Positions 8,906 to 17,842 of a stretch of DNA of 64,000 nt are shown piece by piece. The stretch is from Sandaracinobacteroides sp039808025. GTDB taxonomy: Bacteria > Pseudomonadota > Alphaproteobacteria > Sphingomonadales > Sphingomonadaceae. The first letter of the stretch is position 1. Each line of letters begins with the position of its first letter. Where the stretch lies: NCBI GenBank assembly GCA_039808025.1, contig JBDHSK010000001.1:62001-126000 (forward strand), in the 5' to 3' direction. Below the pieces are notes generated by a model. That model saw only the letters and a program-made list of their open reading frames with translations. It was not told the DNA's origin and ran no database searches. The position numbers and the translations under genes are program-made.

Positions 8906-10027
8906 ATGGAAACCCGCCCCGCCATCATCGAATTCCGCAACATCAGCCGCCGGTTCGGGCCGGTAACGGCCGTCGATGATGTCTCGCTCAGCATCCACGA
9001 GGGCGAATTTTTCGCGCTGCTGGGGCCATCGGGCTGCGGCAAGACCACGCTGCTGCGCATGCTGGCGGGCTTTGAAACCCCCTCTGCCGGGCAGATCCTG
9101 ATCGATGGCCGCGATATCCTGCCCGACCCGCCCAACCGCCGCCCCGTCAATATGGTGTTCCAGAATTACGCCGTTTTCCCCCATCTGAATGTCAGCGCCA
9201 ATGTCGAATATGGGCTGAAAATGGATGGGGTGCCGCGTAGCGAACGCCGCGACCGCGCCGAGGCGGCGCTCGCCATGGTGCAGCTGGCCGGGCTTGGCAG
9301 CCGCATGCCCGATCAGCTGTCGGGCGGACAGCGGCAGCGGGTGGCGCTGGCGCGCGCCATCGTCAAGCGCCCACGGGTGCTGCTGCTCGATGAACCGCTG
9401 TCGGCTCTCGATGCCAAGCTGCGCGAGGAACTGCGGTTCGAGCTTTCCGCGTTGCAGGATCAGCTGGGAATCACCTTCGTGATGGTCACCCACGATCAGG
9501 ATGAAGCGCTGGCGCTGGCAACCCGCTGCGCCGTCATGCACAAGGGGCAGCTGATGCAGGTGGCGACACCTGCTGATCTTTATGAATTTCCGGCGTCGCG
9601 GCTGGTCGCCGATTTCATCGGCTCGGTGAATCTGTTCGAAGCGCGCGTGATGGAAGAGGCCGCCGATCATGCCATCCTCAGCCTTCCGGAAACCGGCACC
9701 CGGGCGTGGCTCGATCATGGCTCGGGCGCGTCGGAAACCGCAACCATCTGGCTGGCGATCCGTCCGGAAAAGATCGAGCTGCACAAGCTTGCCGCCGGAC
9801 CTCCCACACTCGAGGGAACACCAGCGGGCTTCAATGTCGTGCGGGGCACCATCACCGATATCGCCTACCTGGGGTCGGAATCGGTCTATGATATCCGCCT
9901 TGAAGGTGGAAAACGGGCGCGGGTGATCCGCCCCAATCTCACCCGCTGGGACCAGGAGGATTTCACCTGGGACGAAGACGTGTGGCTGGGCTGGCATGCC
10001 GAGGCCGGCCACATTTTGCTGCAATGA
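8906..10027 (+). CDS. polyamine-type ABC transporter ATP-binding protein (PotA-like)
   Basis: Cytoplasmic ATPase of the importer, 373 residues. Walker A GPSGCGKTT is at 40-48, the Q-loop reads MVFQNYAVFPH, the signature is LSGGQRQRVALARA, Walker B is VLLLDEPLSALD and the switch is VTHDQDEAL. The C-terminal third is a TOBE-type regulatory domain, as in PotA. The ATG at 8906, one base after the upstream stop, gives the family-like start METRPAIIEF; an in-frame GTG-type extension to 8879 would lie inside the permease gene. It completes the set needed for an importer. Confidence 0.94.
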   Translation: METRPAIIEFRNISRRFGPVTAVDDVSLSIHEGEFFALLGPSGCGKTTLLRMLAGFETPSAGQILIDGRDILPDPPNRRPVNMVFQNYAVFPHLNVSANVEYGLKMDGVPRSERRDRAEAALAMVQLAGLGSRMPDQLSGGQRQRVALARAIVKRPRVLLLDEPLSALDAKLREELRFELSALQDQLGITFVMVTHDQDEALALATRCAVMHKGQLMQVATPADLYEFPASRLVADFIGSVNLFEARVMEEAADHAILSLPETGTRAWLDHGSGASETATIWLAIRPEKIELHKLAAGPPTLEGTPAGFNVVRGTITDIAYLGSESVYDIRLEGGKRARVIRPNLTRWDQEDFTWDEDVWLGWHAEAGHILLQ

Positions 10028-10040
10028 ACGGAGCAACGGC

Positions 10041-10907
10041 TTGACACCCCCTATCGACGAACGGTTCATTCCTGTTGCCGACGGAGAAATCTTCACCTGG
10101 CAGGCCGGGAACGGGCCACTGCTTCTGTTTCTCCATGCCACCAGCATGTGCGCGGGCATCTATCGTGATCTGCTTCTGCCGCTGGCCGGCCAGTTCCGGG
10201 TGGTGGCCGCCGATGCCCGCGGCCATGGCCGCACCCGCCTGCCGCTGCTCGACACCCTCGACACCCTCGACGACTGGCGCCCCTTCCGCAACGACCTGCA
10301 CCAATTGATCACGGCTCTGGGCACCCGTCCGGCGGTGCTGGCCGGGCACAGCTTCGGAGCGACGGTACTGCTCGAACTGGCGGCGGACCACCCTGGTCTT
10401 GCCGACCATCTGCTGCTGATCGACCCGGCCTTCGCGCCATTTGCCAGTGCCGAGGATCTGCGGGCACGCCGTCGCAATGGTGAAACGCTGGCGAACCCGC
10501 TTGCTGAACTAGCAGACCGCCGTCGCCCCAGCTTCCCCGACATCGAGACCGCCCGCCACGCCTACAAAGGGCGCGGAGTGTTCCGTGGCTGGCCGGACAG
10601 CGCGTTCGAAGCCTATCTGGCCGGGGGCCTGTGCCCCGATGGCAGCGGGGGCGTGCGCCTGTGCTGCCCGCCTGCGTGGGAGGCGCGCTGTTATCGCGGT
10701 GTATCCACCACCATGGAACAATCCTTTTCGAAGCTGCAAACCTCCTTCACTCTGGTGGCGGCCGGGCGCGACAGCCCCATGAACGCCTATGATGAAGCCC
10801 GCATCCGCAAGCTTCACCCCGAAGCCGTGATTGCCCGGATCGAGGGGGCCGGCCATTTTCTGGCTGTCACCCATGCCCCGCAGGTGCGTTCCTATTTCCC
10901 CGCCTGA
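10041..10907 (+). CDS. alpha/beta-fold hydrolase
   Basis: Single-domain alpha/beta hydrolase of 288 residues. The nucleophile elbow is GHSFGA (S104), the oxyanion region is FLHATS near residue 32, and a candidate catalytic His lies in GAGHFLAVTH near the C-terminus. A TTG start at 10041 is chosen because GGAG lies 7 bases upstream and it follows the ATPase stop by 13 bases; an earlier in-frame start at 9996 would overlap that gene with no ribosome site. Residues 71-76 contain a small DTLDTL repeat. It is probably the last gene of the transport operon; its substrate is unknown. Its 3' end overlaps the convergent methyltransferase gene by 16 bases. Confidence 0.8.
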   Translation: MTPPIDERFIPVADGEIFTWQAGNGPLLLFLHATSMCAGIYRDLLLPLAGQFRVVAADARGHGRTRLPLLDTLDTLDDWRPFRNDLHQLITALGTRPAVLAGHSFGATVLLELAADHPGLADHLLLIDPAFAPFASAEDLRARRRNGETLANPLAELADRRRPSFPDIETARHAYKGRGVFRGWPDSAFEAYLAGGLCPDGSGGVRLCCPPAWEARCYRGVSTTMEQSFSKLQTSFTLVAAGRDSPMNAYDEARIRKLHPEAVIARIEGAGHFLAVTHAPQVRSYFPA

Positions 10908-11689
10908 TCGGGCGCGCGGCCGCTCAGGAACAATAGCTCGATGGTGGCTTCCACCCGGCCACTGACGGCATCGGAACCAGTGGCAAAATCAGCAGCCGCC
11001 CGCGCAAACGTCTGGCGTCGCATCGGCTGGCGCGAACGTGCCGTCAGCCAGCCGCTGTCGCCATGGGCGCGAACATCATGGGCAAGATCGACAAGGCTGT
11101 TGTAGCGGGCTTTCAGAACCTGCACTTCCGCCACCGGCTCGACAAAGCCGGCGCGTGTCAGCAGGCCACCCGCTTCCGCCGGATCGATGGTAGGGCCAAC
11201 GCGCGGCGATGGCGCCCCGCCTTCGGCACTGTCGGCGGCCAGAAACGCCCGGCGCACCGACGGCAGGGCGATACCCGCCGGCAGCACCGCCACCAGCCGC
11301 CCACCGGGCACCAGCGACCGGCGCAGCAACACCAGCGCTCCGGGCAGGTCGTTGACACCGTGCAGTGTCATCAGGCAGCTGATCCGCGCGAAGCGGGCAT
11401 CGCCAAACGGCAGGCGATCCTCGTCACACTGCACGCCTCCATAGCGGCGCGCCAGCGCGAACGACGGGTCGGCAGCCACTGCGCCAGCCGGTGGCGGCAG
11501 CAGCAGGCCGATCCGCAGTTCGGCGCCATCAGGCACCGCGCCGGCCATGGCGGCACGCTCGCACATCTCAGTTTCGGCAAAGCGCAATATCTCGGTGCGC
11601 TCTCCCAGCAGCCGGGCGGCGCGATCACGGGCGCGGCGGCGCGCCACCCGATCGAACGGTTCGAAACTCTTTTGCTCGCGCAATGGCAA
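10892..11689 (-). CDS. SAM-dependent methyltransferase-like protein (BioC/NDUFAF5 type)
   Basis: 265-residue class I methyltransferase-like protein. In alphaproteobacteria a gene of this kind often sits back-to-back with comF, and relatives resemble BioC and the mitochondrial complex I assembly factor NDUFAF5. The GVQCDEDRLPFGDARFARI stretch and the LRRSLVPGGRLVAVLP segment match motifs II-III of the fold. Motif I is not canonical: where DxGxGxG is expected the sequence reads IGLLLPPPAGAVAAD, so SAM binding or catalysis is uncertain. The start at 11689 is 21 bases from the divergent comF start, so the two probably share a short promoter region. It converges on, and overlaps by 16 bases, the hydrolase gene. 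Confidence 0.75.
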   Translation of the reverse strand: MPLREQKSFEPFDRVARRRARDRAARLLGERTEILRFAETEMCERAAMAGAVPDGAELRIGLLLPPPAGAVAADPSFALARRYGGVQCDEDRLPFGDARFARISCLMTLHGVNDLPGALVLLRRSLVPGGRLVAVLPAGIALPSVRRAFLAADSAEGGAPSPRVGPTIDPAEAGGLLTRAGFVEPVAEVQVLKARYNSLVDLAHDVRAHGDSGWLTARSRQPMRRQTFARAAADFATGSDAVSGRVEATIELLFLSGRAPDQAGK

Positions 11690-11710
11690 TCCTCACGCTA
11701 TTCCGGACGA

Positions 11711-12514
11711 ATGCAGATGCTAGGTTCCGTCATCCGCCAGATCTGGAACGGATCTCTTGATCTGCTCATGCCTCCGCAATGCATCGCCTGCAAGGCACCA
11801 ACACAACGGGCGCTGGGCTATTGCCCTGATTGCTGGGGGGCATTGCCTGCCAATGATGGCACCCGCTGCCGGCAATGCGACCACCCCCTGCCCGGCCGCT
11901 GGCAACTGGAAGCACTGTGCCTTGGGTGCCTGCACGAACCACCGGCCTTTCAGCAGGCGCGCGCTCCTTATCTTTATGATGGGGCGGCGCGCGAGACGGT
12001 GCTTGCCCTGAAGGCCGGGCGCGAACCCTATGCCGCGATGATGGCGGGCGCCATGCTGCGCGCCGGGGCCGATCTGTTCCCGCCCGGGCGTCTGGCCGAT
12101 ACCGTCATCGTGCCGGTGCCGCTGCACCGATGGCGGCTGCTGCGGCGCGGCTTCAACCAGGCGACGGCGCTGGCGGCGGCGATTGCCAGCGAAAGCGGCG
12201 CCAGGCTGCTGCCAGACACCTTGCGTCGCCTGCGCGCCACGCCATCCAGCCGCGGGCTTGGCCGGGCTGCCCGCCGCGCCAATGTCAGGGGGGCATTCCA
12301 TATTTACCGCCGCCATCGCCACCGGATTGCCAACAAGCATGTCGTGCTGGTCGACGACGTGATGACCAGCGGCGCCACGGCCTCGGCCTGTGCGCGGCAG
12401 CTGCGGCGCGCCGGGGCCGCCTCGGTATCGGTACTGGTGTTCGCCCGGGTTGCGAGGTCTGACCCGACCGCATATCTAGAGGCGACGGAAAGTGATGCTG
12501 ATGCCACATATTGA
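11711..12514 (+). CDS. comF: ComF family phosphoribosyltransferase-like protein
   Basis: ComF proteins are needed for DNA uptake in naturally competent bacteria and elsewhere have a poorly defined role in DNA metabolism. An N-terminal zinc-ribbon-like region holds CIAC, CPDC, CRQC and CLGC pairs. The C-terminal phosphoribosyltransferase domain carries the PRPP-binding loop VVLVDDVMTSGATASA. ATG 11711 (or ATG 11717, two codons later) is the family-like start; the frame is open much further upstream only because it runs opposite the methyltransferase gene. The product is 267 residues. It overlaps the grxC start. Confidence 0.9.
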   Translation: MQMLGSVIRQIWNGSLDLLMPPQCIACKAPTQRALGYCPDCWGALPANDGTRCRQCDHPLPGRWQLEALCLGCLHEPPAFQQARAPYLYDGAARETVLALKAGREPYAAMMAGAMLRAGADLFPPGRLADTVIVPVPLHRWRLLRRGFNQATALAAAIASESGARLLPDTLRRLRATPSSRGLGRAARRANVRGAFHIYRRHRHRIANKHVVLVDDVMTSGATASACARQLRRAGAASVSVLVFARVARSDPTAYLEATESDADATY

Positions 12515-12761
12515 AATCTATACCAAAATGACCTGCCCCTACTGCGCCCGCGCCAAGGCGCTTCTGAAAGCCAAGGGCGCCGAATTTCAGGAATATGATA
12601 TCACCATGGGCGGCCCCAAACGTGCGGAAATGCTCGAACGTGCGAACGGCCGGACCACTGTTCCGCAGATCTTCATCGATGGCAGGCATATCGGCGGTTC
12701 CGACGATCTCGCAGCGCTCGACAAGGCCGGCGGGCTTGACCCGCTGCTGAGCGTCGGGTGA
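12501..12761 (+). CDS. grxC: glutaredoxin 3
   Basis: Small cytoplasmic thiol-disulfide oxidoreductase, 86 residues, which uses glutathione to reduce protein and mixed disulfides. It shows the active site CPYC (C12, C15), the cis-proline TVPQIFIDG segment and the GG turn HIGGSDD. The ATG at 12501 is preferred over ATG 12495 and GTG 12492 because GGAAAG at 12487-12492 is then 8 bases upstream and the protein begins PHIEIYTK as in the family. The start lies 14 bases inside the end of comF, so the genes are coupled. Confidence 0.95.
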   Translation: MPHIEIYTKMTCPYCARAKALLKAKGAEFQEYDITMGGPKRAEMLERANGRTTVPQIFIDGRHIGGSDDLAALDKAGGLDPLLSVG

Positions 12762-12771
12762 AGGCCAGCCG

Positions 12772-13608
12772 ATGAAGGCCGGCCTCATCCAGACCTGCAC
12801 AGGGCTCAACCCTGAGCGTAATGCCTCCGAACTGGCGGCAGCTGCCTCGCAGCTCGCCCGGCAGGGTGCCCAAACCATTTTCACGCCCGAAATGTGCGGC
12901 CTGCTCGATCGCGACAGCGCCCGCTTGCGCTCTGCCGCCCGGACCGAAGCCGACGACCCGACGCTGCAGGCGCTGCGCGCCGTGGCCAGAACGCATGGGG
13001 TTACAATCGTCATCGGCTCGCTGGCGATTGCCGAAGGTGGCGACCGGCTGGCCAACCGCAGCTTCGTGATTGGTGACGATGGCGGCATCATCGCCCGCTA
13101 TGACAAGATGCACCTGTTCGATGTCGAACTGCCCAACGGTGAACGCTACCGCGAATCGGCCGGTTTTGCCCCGGGCAACCGGGTGCAGCTGGCCGATCTG
13201 CCCTGGGGGCGGCTGGGGCTGACCATCTGTTACGACCTGCGCTTTCCCGCACTGCACCAGGCGCTGGCGACGGCTGGCGCCCAGCTGATCGCCCAGCCCG
13301 CCGCCTTCACCGTGCCCACCGGCGAAGCCCATTGGCATGTGCTGCTGCGCGCGCGCGCCATTGAAACCGGCTGCTTCATTGTGGCGGCCGCGCAAACCGG
13401 CCACCACGAAGACGGCCGGCGCACATATGGCCATTCCCTGGTGGTAGACCCGTGGGGTAAGGTGCTGCTGGATATGGGAAGCGATCCCGGCACGGCGGTG
13501 GTAGACCTGGCGCTGCCGCAGGTGGCCGAAGCCCGCGCGCGCATCCCCAATCTGCTGCATGCAAGGCCACTGCCCCAACCACAGACAGCAACGGCCACAT
13601 CGCCATGA
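12772..13608 (+). CDS. carbon-nitrogen hydrolase, Nit1-like amidase
   Basis: Nitrilase-superfamily amidase of 278 residues with the Glu-Lys-Cys triad visible: E40 (TPEMCGLL), K112 (YDKMHLFD) and C153 (ICYDLRFP). The closest known group is Nit1/YafV-type deaminated-glutathione amidase, which hydrolyses the wrongly transaminated form of glutathione; its place just after glutaredoxin fits a glutathione-repair role. Other omega-amidase substrates cannot be excluded. It starts 10 bases after grxC, and its stop overlaps the ATG of the next gene. Confidence 0.9.
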   Translation: MKAGLIQTCTGLNPERNASELAAAASQLARQGAQTIFTPEMCGLLDRDSARLRSAARTEADDPTLQALRAVARTHGVTIVIGSLAIAEGGDRLANRSFVIGDDGGIIARYDKMHLFDVELPNGERYRESAGFAPGNRVQLADLPWGRLGLTICYDLRFPALHQALATAGAQLIAQPAAFTVPTGEAHWHVLLRARAIETGCFIVAAAQTGHHEDGRRTYGHSLVVDPWGKVLLDMGSDPGTAVVDLALPQVAEARARIPNLLHARPLPQPQTATATSP

Positions 13609-14018
13609 TCGTCTATGATCTGCAATGCGGCCACGAGCACCGGTTCGAAGCGTGGTTCGGTTCAGCCGCCGATTACGAAGCGCAACTGGGGCGTGGGCTG
13701 GTTTCGTGCCCGGTCTGCAATGATGGCCGCATCGAAAAGGCGGTGATGGCGCCAGCGGTTTCCGCCAAGAGCAATCAGAGCACAGGCACCGCCCGGCGAC
13801 ATATGCAGGAAATACGCAAACTGCGCGCCGAGGTGGAAGCCCGCTGCGATTATGTCGGCAACCGCTTTGCCGAAGAGGCAAGGCGACGCCATGCCGAGGG
13901 CAACGACAGCCGCGGCGTTTTCGGCGAGGCCACGCTGGAATCGGCCATCGCCCTGCTGGAAGATGGCATTCCGGTTGCCCCTTTGCCCTTTCGCCCGCGC
14001 CAGACCAGCGATGCCTGA
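13605..14018 (+). CDS. DUF1178 family protein
   Basis: 137-residue protein of unknown function, conserved downstream of grxC and Nit genes in alphaproteobacteria. It begins MIVYDLQCGHEHRFEAWF and has a CPVC pair plus an early Cys/His group, which could be a zinc ribbon. A conserved C-terminal part contains RGVFGEATLESAIALLEDG and IPVAPLPF. The ATG overlaps the preceding TGA (ATGA), so it is the last gene of the comF-grxC-Nit operon. Confidence 0.88.
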   Translation: MIVYDLQCGHEHRFEAWFGSAADYEAQLGRGLVSCPVCNDGRIEKAVMAPAVSAKSNQSTGTARRHMQEIRKLRAEVEARCDYVGNRFAEEARRRHAEGNDSRGVFGEATLESAIALLEDGIPVAPLPFRPRQTSDA

Positions 14019-14068
14019 GACGGCTGGCTTGCGCTCTGACTGCGTCTAAGCCAAAGAGCGTTCGCGCT

Positions 14069-14145
14069 GGTCCCGTAGCTCAGCAGGATAGAGCGGCGGT
14101 TTCCTAAACCGTAGGCCACAGGTTCGAATCCTGTCGGGACCACCA
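14069..14145 (+). tRNA. tRNA-Arg (anticodon CCT)
   Basis: Full cloverleaf with acceptor arms GGTCCCG / CGGGACC, D stem GCTC/GAGC, anticodon stem GCGGT/ACCGT with loop TTCCTAA (anticodon CCT, reading AGG), and T stem ACAGG/CCTGT around TTCGAAT. The discriminator is A and the CCA end is encoded. It marks the left edge of the accessory island at 14-42 kb; tRNA-Arg genes are common integration points, but no matching att repeat or integrase was seen. Confidence 0.97.
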
Positions 14146-14165
14146 TTTTCTCCGGCCCCACCCCC

Positions 14166-15620
14166 TCAACGGTAATCGAAGGCGTCCATTGCCGGCTTGC
14201 GCATCGCCGCGACAAACGAATCATAGCTCCAAGGCCAGGTCAGCGGAATCCCGTCCTTGTCGAGATACCAGCTGGTGCAGCCGCTGCCGAAGATGGTCGC
14301 ACGTGCTGCCTGGGTTCGTCGGGTGTCATAGTCGCTCATCGCTTCTACTCGGCACTCAACCCGGCTTGCCTGCCCCTTCTGCAAGGGTGCCAGCACCTGC
14401 GCGATATATCCCCACTGCTGTTCGGCGATGTCGATCAGCGAGAAGTTGCCAACCGGCCCTGTCGGCCCGTTCAGCATGAAGAAGTTGGGAAAGCCCGGTA
14501 TGGTGATGGCAAAATAGGCAGACGGTCGATCGCGCCACACGTCATCCAGATCGATTCCATCGCGACCAACCACCTTTGTCGGCCGGATGAAGCGATCAGC
14601 CCGGAACCCCGTTGCCAGCACCAGCACATCGAGAGCGTGAAACGAGCCATCCTCCATCCGCACGCCTTGCGGTTCGACACGAAGGATTCTGCCCGTCTCG
14701 ATCATGACATTCGGGCGCTGGGCATGTTCGTAATAGTTCCAGGAGTAGATCAATCTCTTGCAGGCAGCCCGGTAATCCGGACGCAGTTTCTCTCGCAGTA
14801 CCGGGTCATGCACCGAGTTTTCCAGGTTCTGCCGGCACAATTCCTCGATCTCGTGCATGGCCGACGAATCGGGATTGATGATCGCCTCATTGAAACGGCG
14901 AATACCGCCCCAATATTCGTCACCATTGCGGATGGCCTCCACCTTGTCGGGGTCTTCAACAAAGGCGGCGCGGTCTGCATCACTATAGGCAAACTGCTCA
15001 ACCGGCATGATCCATTGCGGAGATCGCTGGAAATGCACCAGATGCGCCGCCTTTCCCGAAAGACCGGTGACAATCTGCACGCCGGTCGAGCCATTACCGA
15101 TTATGCCGACCCGTCGGCCGGATGTCTGCACCTGGTCGTCCCAGCGGGCCGAATGCATGACGGGACCGGCAAAATCATCGAGCCCGGCAATGGCGGGAAT
15201 ATTCGGGTGATGCAGCACCCCCGAGGCAGCAATGATGATATCGCCGCTGTCACTTCGGCCATCGGCCAGCTCGACATGCCAACGCCCCTCCCGCCAGCGG
15301 CAGGCAACCACTTCCGACTGGAACCGCAGATGATCACGCACCCCGAAGCGATCGACGACCGCCTCGAAATAGGCACGGATCTCCGGTCCCGGCGCGTAAA
15401 AGGCGCTCCAGCCGGGATGTGGGGCAAAACTGTAGGTATAACAGTGTGCAGGCACATCGCAGGTCAGCCCGGGGTATCGGTTTTCCCGCCAGGTGCCGCC
15501 GACACTGTCCCCCTTTTCATAGACGACATAATTACTGATGCCCTGCGCCTTCAGCTTGATGGCAGCGAGAATGCCCGACATACCGGCACCGATGATAATA
15601 TAACGCATATCCTCGCTCAT
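14166..15620 (-). CDS. flavin-dependent monooxygenase, Baeyer-Villiger type
   Basis: 484-residue FAD/NADPH monooxygenase that probably inserts oxygen next to a ketone to give an ester or lactone. FAD Rossmann motif GAGMSG is at 11-16. The Baeyer-Villiger fingerprint FxGxxxHxxxW is complete (F150, G152, H156, W160), and the NADPH Rossmann motif GNGSTG is at 175-180. The GTWRENRYPG stretch is typical of the class. The start codon overlaps the stop of the E2 gene (ATGA), so it is the last gene of an E1alpha-E1beta-E2-monooxygenase operon. Substrate unknown; cyclic or terpenoid/steroid-like ketones are plausible from the neighbours. Confidence 0.9.
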   Translation of the reverse strand: MSEDMRYIIIGAGMSGILAAIKLKAQGISNYVVYEKGDSVGGTWRENRYPGLTCDVPAHCYTYSFAPHPGWSAFYAPGPEIRAYFEAVVDRFGVRDHLRFQSEVVACRWREGRWHVELADGRSDSGDIIIAASGVLHHPNIPAIAGLDDFAGPVMHSARWDDQVQTSGRRVGIIGNGSTGVQIVTGLSGKAAHLVHFQRSPQWIMPVEQFAYSDADRAAFVEDPDKVEAIRNGDEYWGGIRRFNEAIINPDSSAMHEIEELCRQNLENSVHDPVLREKLRPDYRAACKRLIYSWNYYEHAQRPNVMIETGRILRVEPQGVRMEDGSFHALDVLVLATGFRADRFIRPTKVVGRDGIDLDDVWRDRPSAYFAITIPGFPNFFMLNGPTGPVGNFSLIDIAEQQWGYIAQVLAPLQKGQASRVECRVEAMSDYDTRRTQAARATIFGSGCTSWYLDKDGIPLTWPWSYDSFVAAMRKPAMDAFDYR

Positions 15621-16834
15621 AAACTCTCCAGCCGTCCTTTCAGCTGATTCAGGAATGTGATAACCGGCCCGCCATCCACGGCACGGTGATCAAACGACAA
15701 TGACGGGCGGATTACCGGGCGCACCTCTGTCGACCACAGACCATCCCGTTCAACGGCACAAACGGCCCGCAGCACTCCGGGCAGCCCCAGCAGGGCAATC
15801 TGCGGCGGGTTCAGAAGCGCCTCGGCGCGCAGTACCGGCCCCAATGCTCCGGGGTTCGAGATGGTGAAACTCCCGCCCGACAGTTCCTCAGCCCGCAGGC
15901 TGCCGCGGCGCGCACGATCGGCAAGGGTGGCGATCTCTGCGGTAAGGGCCGCTGCATCAAGGGTCTGCGCATCGCGGATCACCGGCACCACAAGGCCCGC
16001 CGGCGTTTCAACGGCAATGCCCAGATGAACACCGGAAAACCGCACGAGGGCCGATGCTGTCCAATGGGCATTCAGCCTCGGGTCTTCGACCAGCACCGCA
16101 ACGGCCGCATGGGCTATATACCCGAGAATCGAAACCGCGCGACCCTCGGCCTTGTCGGCACGACGGCGCGCCTCCAGAGCGGACAAATCGATCTCCATAT
16201 CGGCGGTGAGGGTGGGAATGGCAGCGGCGGTTTCCATGTTGCGGGCAATCGTCTGCCGCCGCAGACTGTGTGCTACCACACGGCTGTCCTTGCCATATGG
16301 GGAAGCAGGTGGGTCGCTCGGGTGGCTGGCGTTTCCTGCTCTGGCAGCTGCCAGAACATCGTCTCCGGTCACGCGCCCGCCGGGGCCGGTGCCTTTCACG
16401 GCTGCAGGGTCAACGCCATGCTCGGCGGCCAGACGCCGCACCAGCGGCGACAACCGGGGCGACTTACCCATACCCTCTAATTCTTTGGCTTCTGACGCCG
16501 TTTCGGCAACGGCAGCTTCCTTGGTGGGCGCCGCTTCCTGACGGCGGACCTCGGCCTCACTCAGTGCCGCAGCGATATCGGCAGCGGGCGTCGCAGGCGG
16601 CGCCCACAACCCTACGCGGTCGCCAACCTTCATGTCGGCACCTGGCTCCACCAGCTGCCGCACCAGGATTCCGGGCGCATCCGCCTCGATCTCCGTGGCG
16701 GTCTTGTCGGTCTCTACCTCATAGAGGATATCCCCTTCGCCATAGCTCTGTCCTTCGCCCACCCGCCACGCCAGCAGCTTGGCATTTTCCACTGAACCCA
16801 TGTGGGGGATCAACAGCTCATGCACTATCGCCAT
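15617..16834 (-). CDS. 2-oxoacid dehydrogenase E2 (dihydrolipoamide acyltransferase)
   Basis: 405-residue E2 core of a 2-oxoacid dehydrogenase complex. The N-terminal lipoyl domain carries K44 in ETDKTATEI, followed by an Ala/Glu linker. The peripheral-subunit-binding domain reads SPLVRRLAAEHGVDPAAV, then GTGPGGRVTGDDVL. The catalytic domain ends with DHRAVDGG, holding the His and Asp of the acyltransferase site. GAGGGAG lies a few bases upstream of the ATG. It follows the E1 genes with a 24-base gap; no E3 (lipoamide dehydrogenase) gene is in the window, so a chromosomal E3 must be shared. Acyl group unknown: acetoin, branched-chain or pathway-specific 2-oxoacids are possible. Confidence 0.9.
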   Translation of the reverse strand: MAIVHELLIPHMGSVENAKLLAWRVGEGQSYGEGDILYEVETDKTATEIEADAPGILVRQLVEPGADMKVGDRVGLWAPPATPAADIAAALSEAEVRRQEAAPTKEAAVAETASEAKELEGMGKSPRLSPLVRRLAAEHGVDPAAVKGTGPGGRVTGDDVLAAARAGNASHPSDPPASPYGKDSRVVAHSLRRQTIARNMETAAAIPTLTADMEIDLSALEARRRADKAEGRAVSILGYIAHAAVAVLVEDPRLNAHWTASALVRFSGVHLGIAVETPAGLVVPVIRDAQTLDAAALTAEIATLADRARRGSLRAEELSGGSFTISNPGALGPVLRAEALLNPPQIALLGLPGVLRAVCAVERDGLWSTEVRPVIRPSLSFDHRAVDGGPVITFLNQLKGRLESL

Positions 16835-16858
16835 CTTCCACTCCCTCGCTGTTGTCTC

Positions 16859-17842
16859 TCAGATCCGGGCAAGTTCCAGCGCCTTGGCAATGATGGCCTC
16901 GACCGACGGGATGGCCATCGCCTCGAGGTCGGCCTGCTGGGCAAGCGGGAAATCACGCGCCCCCAGTCGCAGCACCGGGGCCTCGAGATCGAAGAAGATG
17001 CGTTCCTGAATCCGGGCGGCGATCTCGGCCCCCGGCCCGGCCGTGGTCATGGCCTCGTGCACCACCATGGCCCGATGGGTGCGACTGACTGATTCCAGCA
17101 CATGGTCCCAATCCAGAGGAACCAAAGATCTCAGGTCGATTACCTCGCAGTCGATCCCCTCATCAGCCAACTGGTCGGCGGCGGCCAGCGATCGTGAAAC
17201 CATCGAACCGTAGGTGATGATGGTCAGGGTCTTACCGGCCCGTCGCGTGATCGCCTTGCCGATCGGCACGATGAACTCCGGGTCAAGCGGCACTTCCCCC
17301 TTCGACCAGCCCAGCCCTTGCACGGAATGGAACAAGACCGGATTTGGCTCGCGCAGCGCCGCCTTCATCAGGCCCTTGGCATCCTCGGCCGTAGCTGGCA
17401 CCACGACCTTGAGGCCGGGAAAATGCATGCCCAGAACCTCGGTACAACTGGAATGTTCCGGCCCGGCGCCGCCCATCGCGCCAATCGGAAAAATGATGAC
17501 GGCCGTCATCGGCACATCAAGCCCGTGCATATAGCGCCACTTGGCAAGCTTGTGATAGATTTCATCGCCGGCAATCAGCGCGAAATCGCCAAATCCCATA
17601 TTGACTACCGGCTTCATTCCCGCAATCGCCGCACCGGCGGCAAGACCAGCTTCAAAGGCTTCCGAAATCCCGCAATCGATCACCCGGTCAGTGCCGAATT
17701 CACTGGCGAGCCCCTTTTCAGCCCCGAACCAGCCACCAGTGGCCACCCCCTGGCCGATGATGAAAATCGAGTCATCACGGCGCATCTCTTCAACAAGGGC
17801 AAGGCCCATGGCAGCGTTATAGCCCATCACTTCATGCGACAT
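16859..17842 (-). CDS. 2-oxoacid dehydrogenase E1 beta subunit
   Basis: Beta subunit of the thiamine-diphosphate E1, 327 residues from MSHEVMGYNAAMGLALVEEM. The transketolase pyrimidine-binding part (DCGISEAFEAGLAAGAAIAG, GFGDFALIAGDEI) is followed by the C-terminal transketolase domain (ITYGSMV, HEAMTTAGPGAEIAARI). The start at 17842 overlaps the E1 alpha stop by 11 bases and is preferred to a longer in-frame ATG at 17872. It resembles the AcoB/PDH-beta group; substrate is not readable from the sequence. Confidence 0.9.
   Translation of the reverse strand: MSHEVMGYNAAMGLALVEEMRRDDSIFIIGQGVATGGWFGAEKGLASEFGTDRVIDCGISEAFEAGLAAGAAIAGMKPVVNMGFGDFALIAGDEIYHKLAKWRYMHGLDVPMTAVIIFPIGAMGGAGPEHSSCTEVLGMHFPGLKVVVPATAEDAKGLMKAALREPNPVLFHSVQGLGWSKGEVPLDPEFIVPIGKAITRRAGKTLTIITYGSMVSRSLAAADQLADEGIDCEVIDLRSLVPLDWDHVLESVSRTHRAMVVHEAMTTAGPGAEIAARIQERIFFDLEAPVLRLGARDFPLAQQADLEAMAIPSVEAIIAKALELARI

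Noticed and set aside
10251..10274. Short CTCGACACC repeat in the hydrolase gene as a variable tract
   Set aside because: Only two units, in frame and within a normal coding region; not enough to call a repeat element.
11063..11710. Long upstream extension of the comF frame
   Set aside because: It runs opposite the methyltransferase gene, has no ribosome site at 11063 and adds sequence that ComF proteins do not have; ATG 11711 is the family start.
14118..14145. tRNA-Arg 3' end as an attachment site of the island
   Set aside because: No repeat of this segment was found near 42 kb by eye and there is no integrase, so an att site cannot be claimed.
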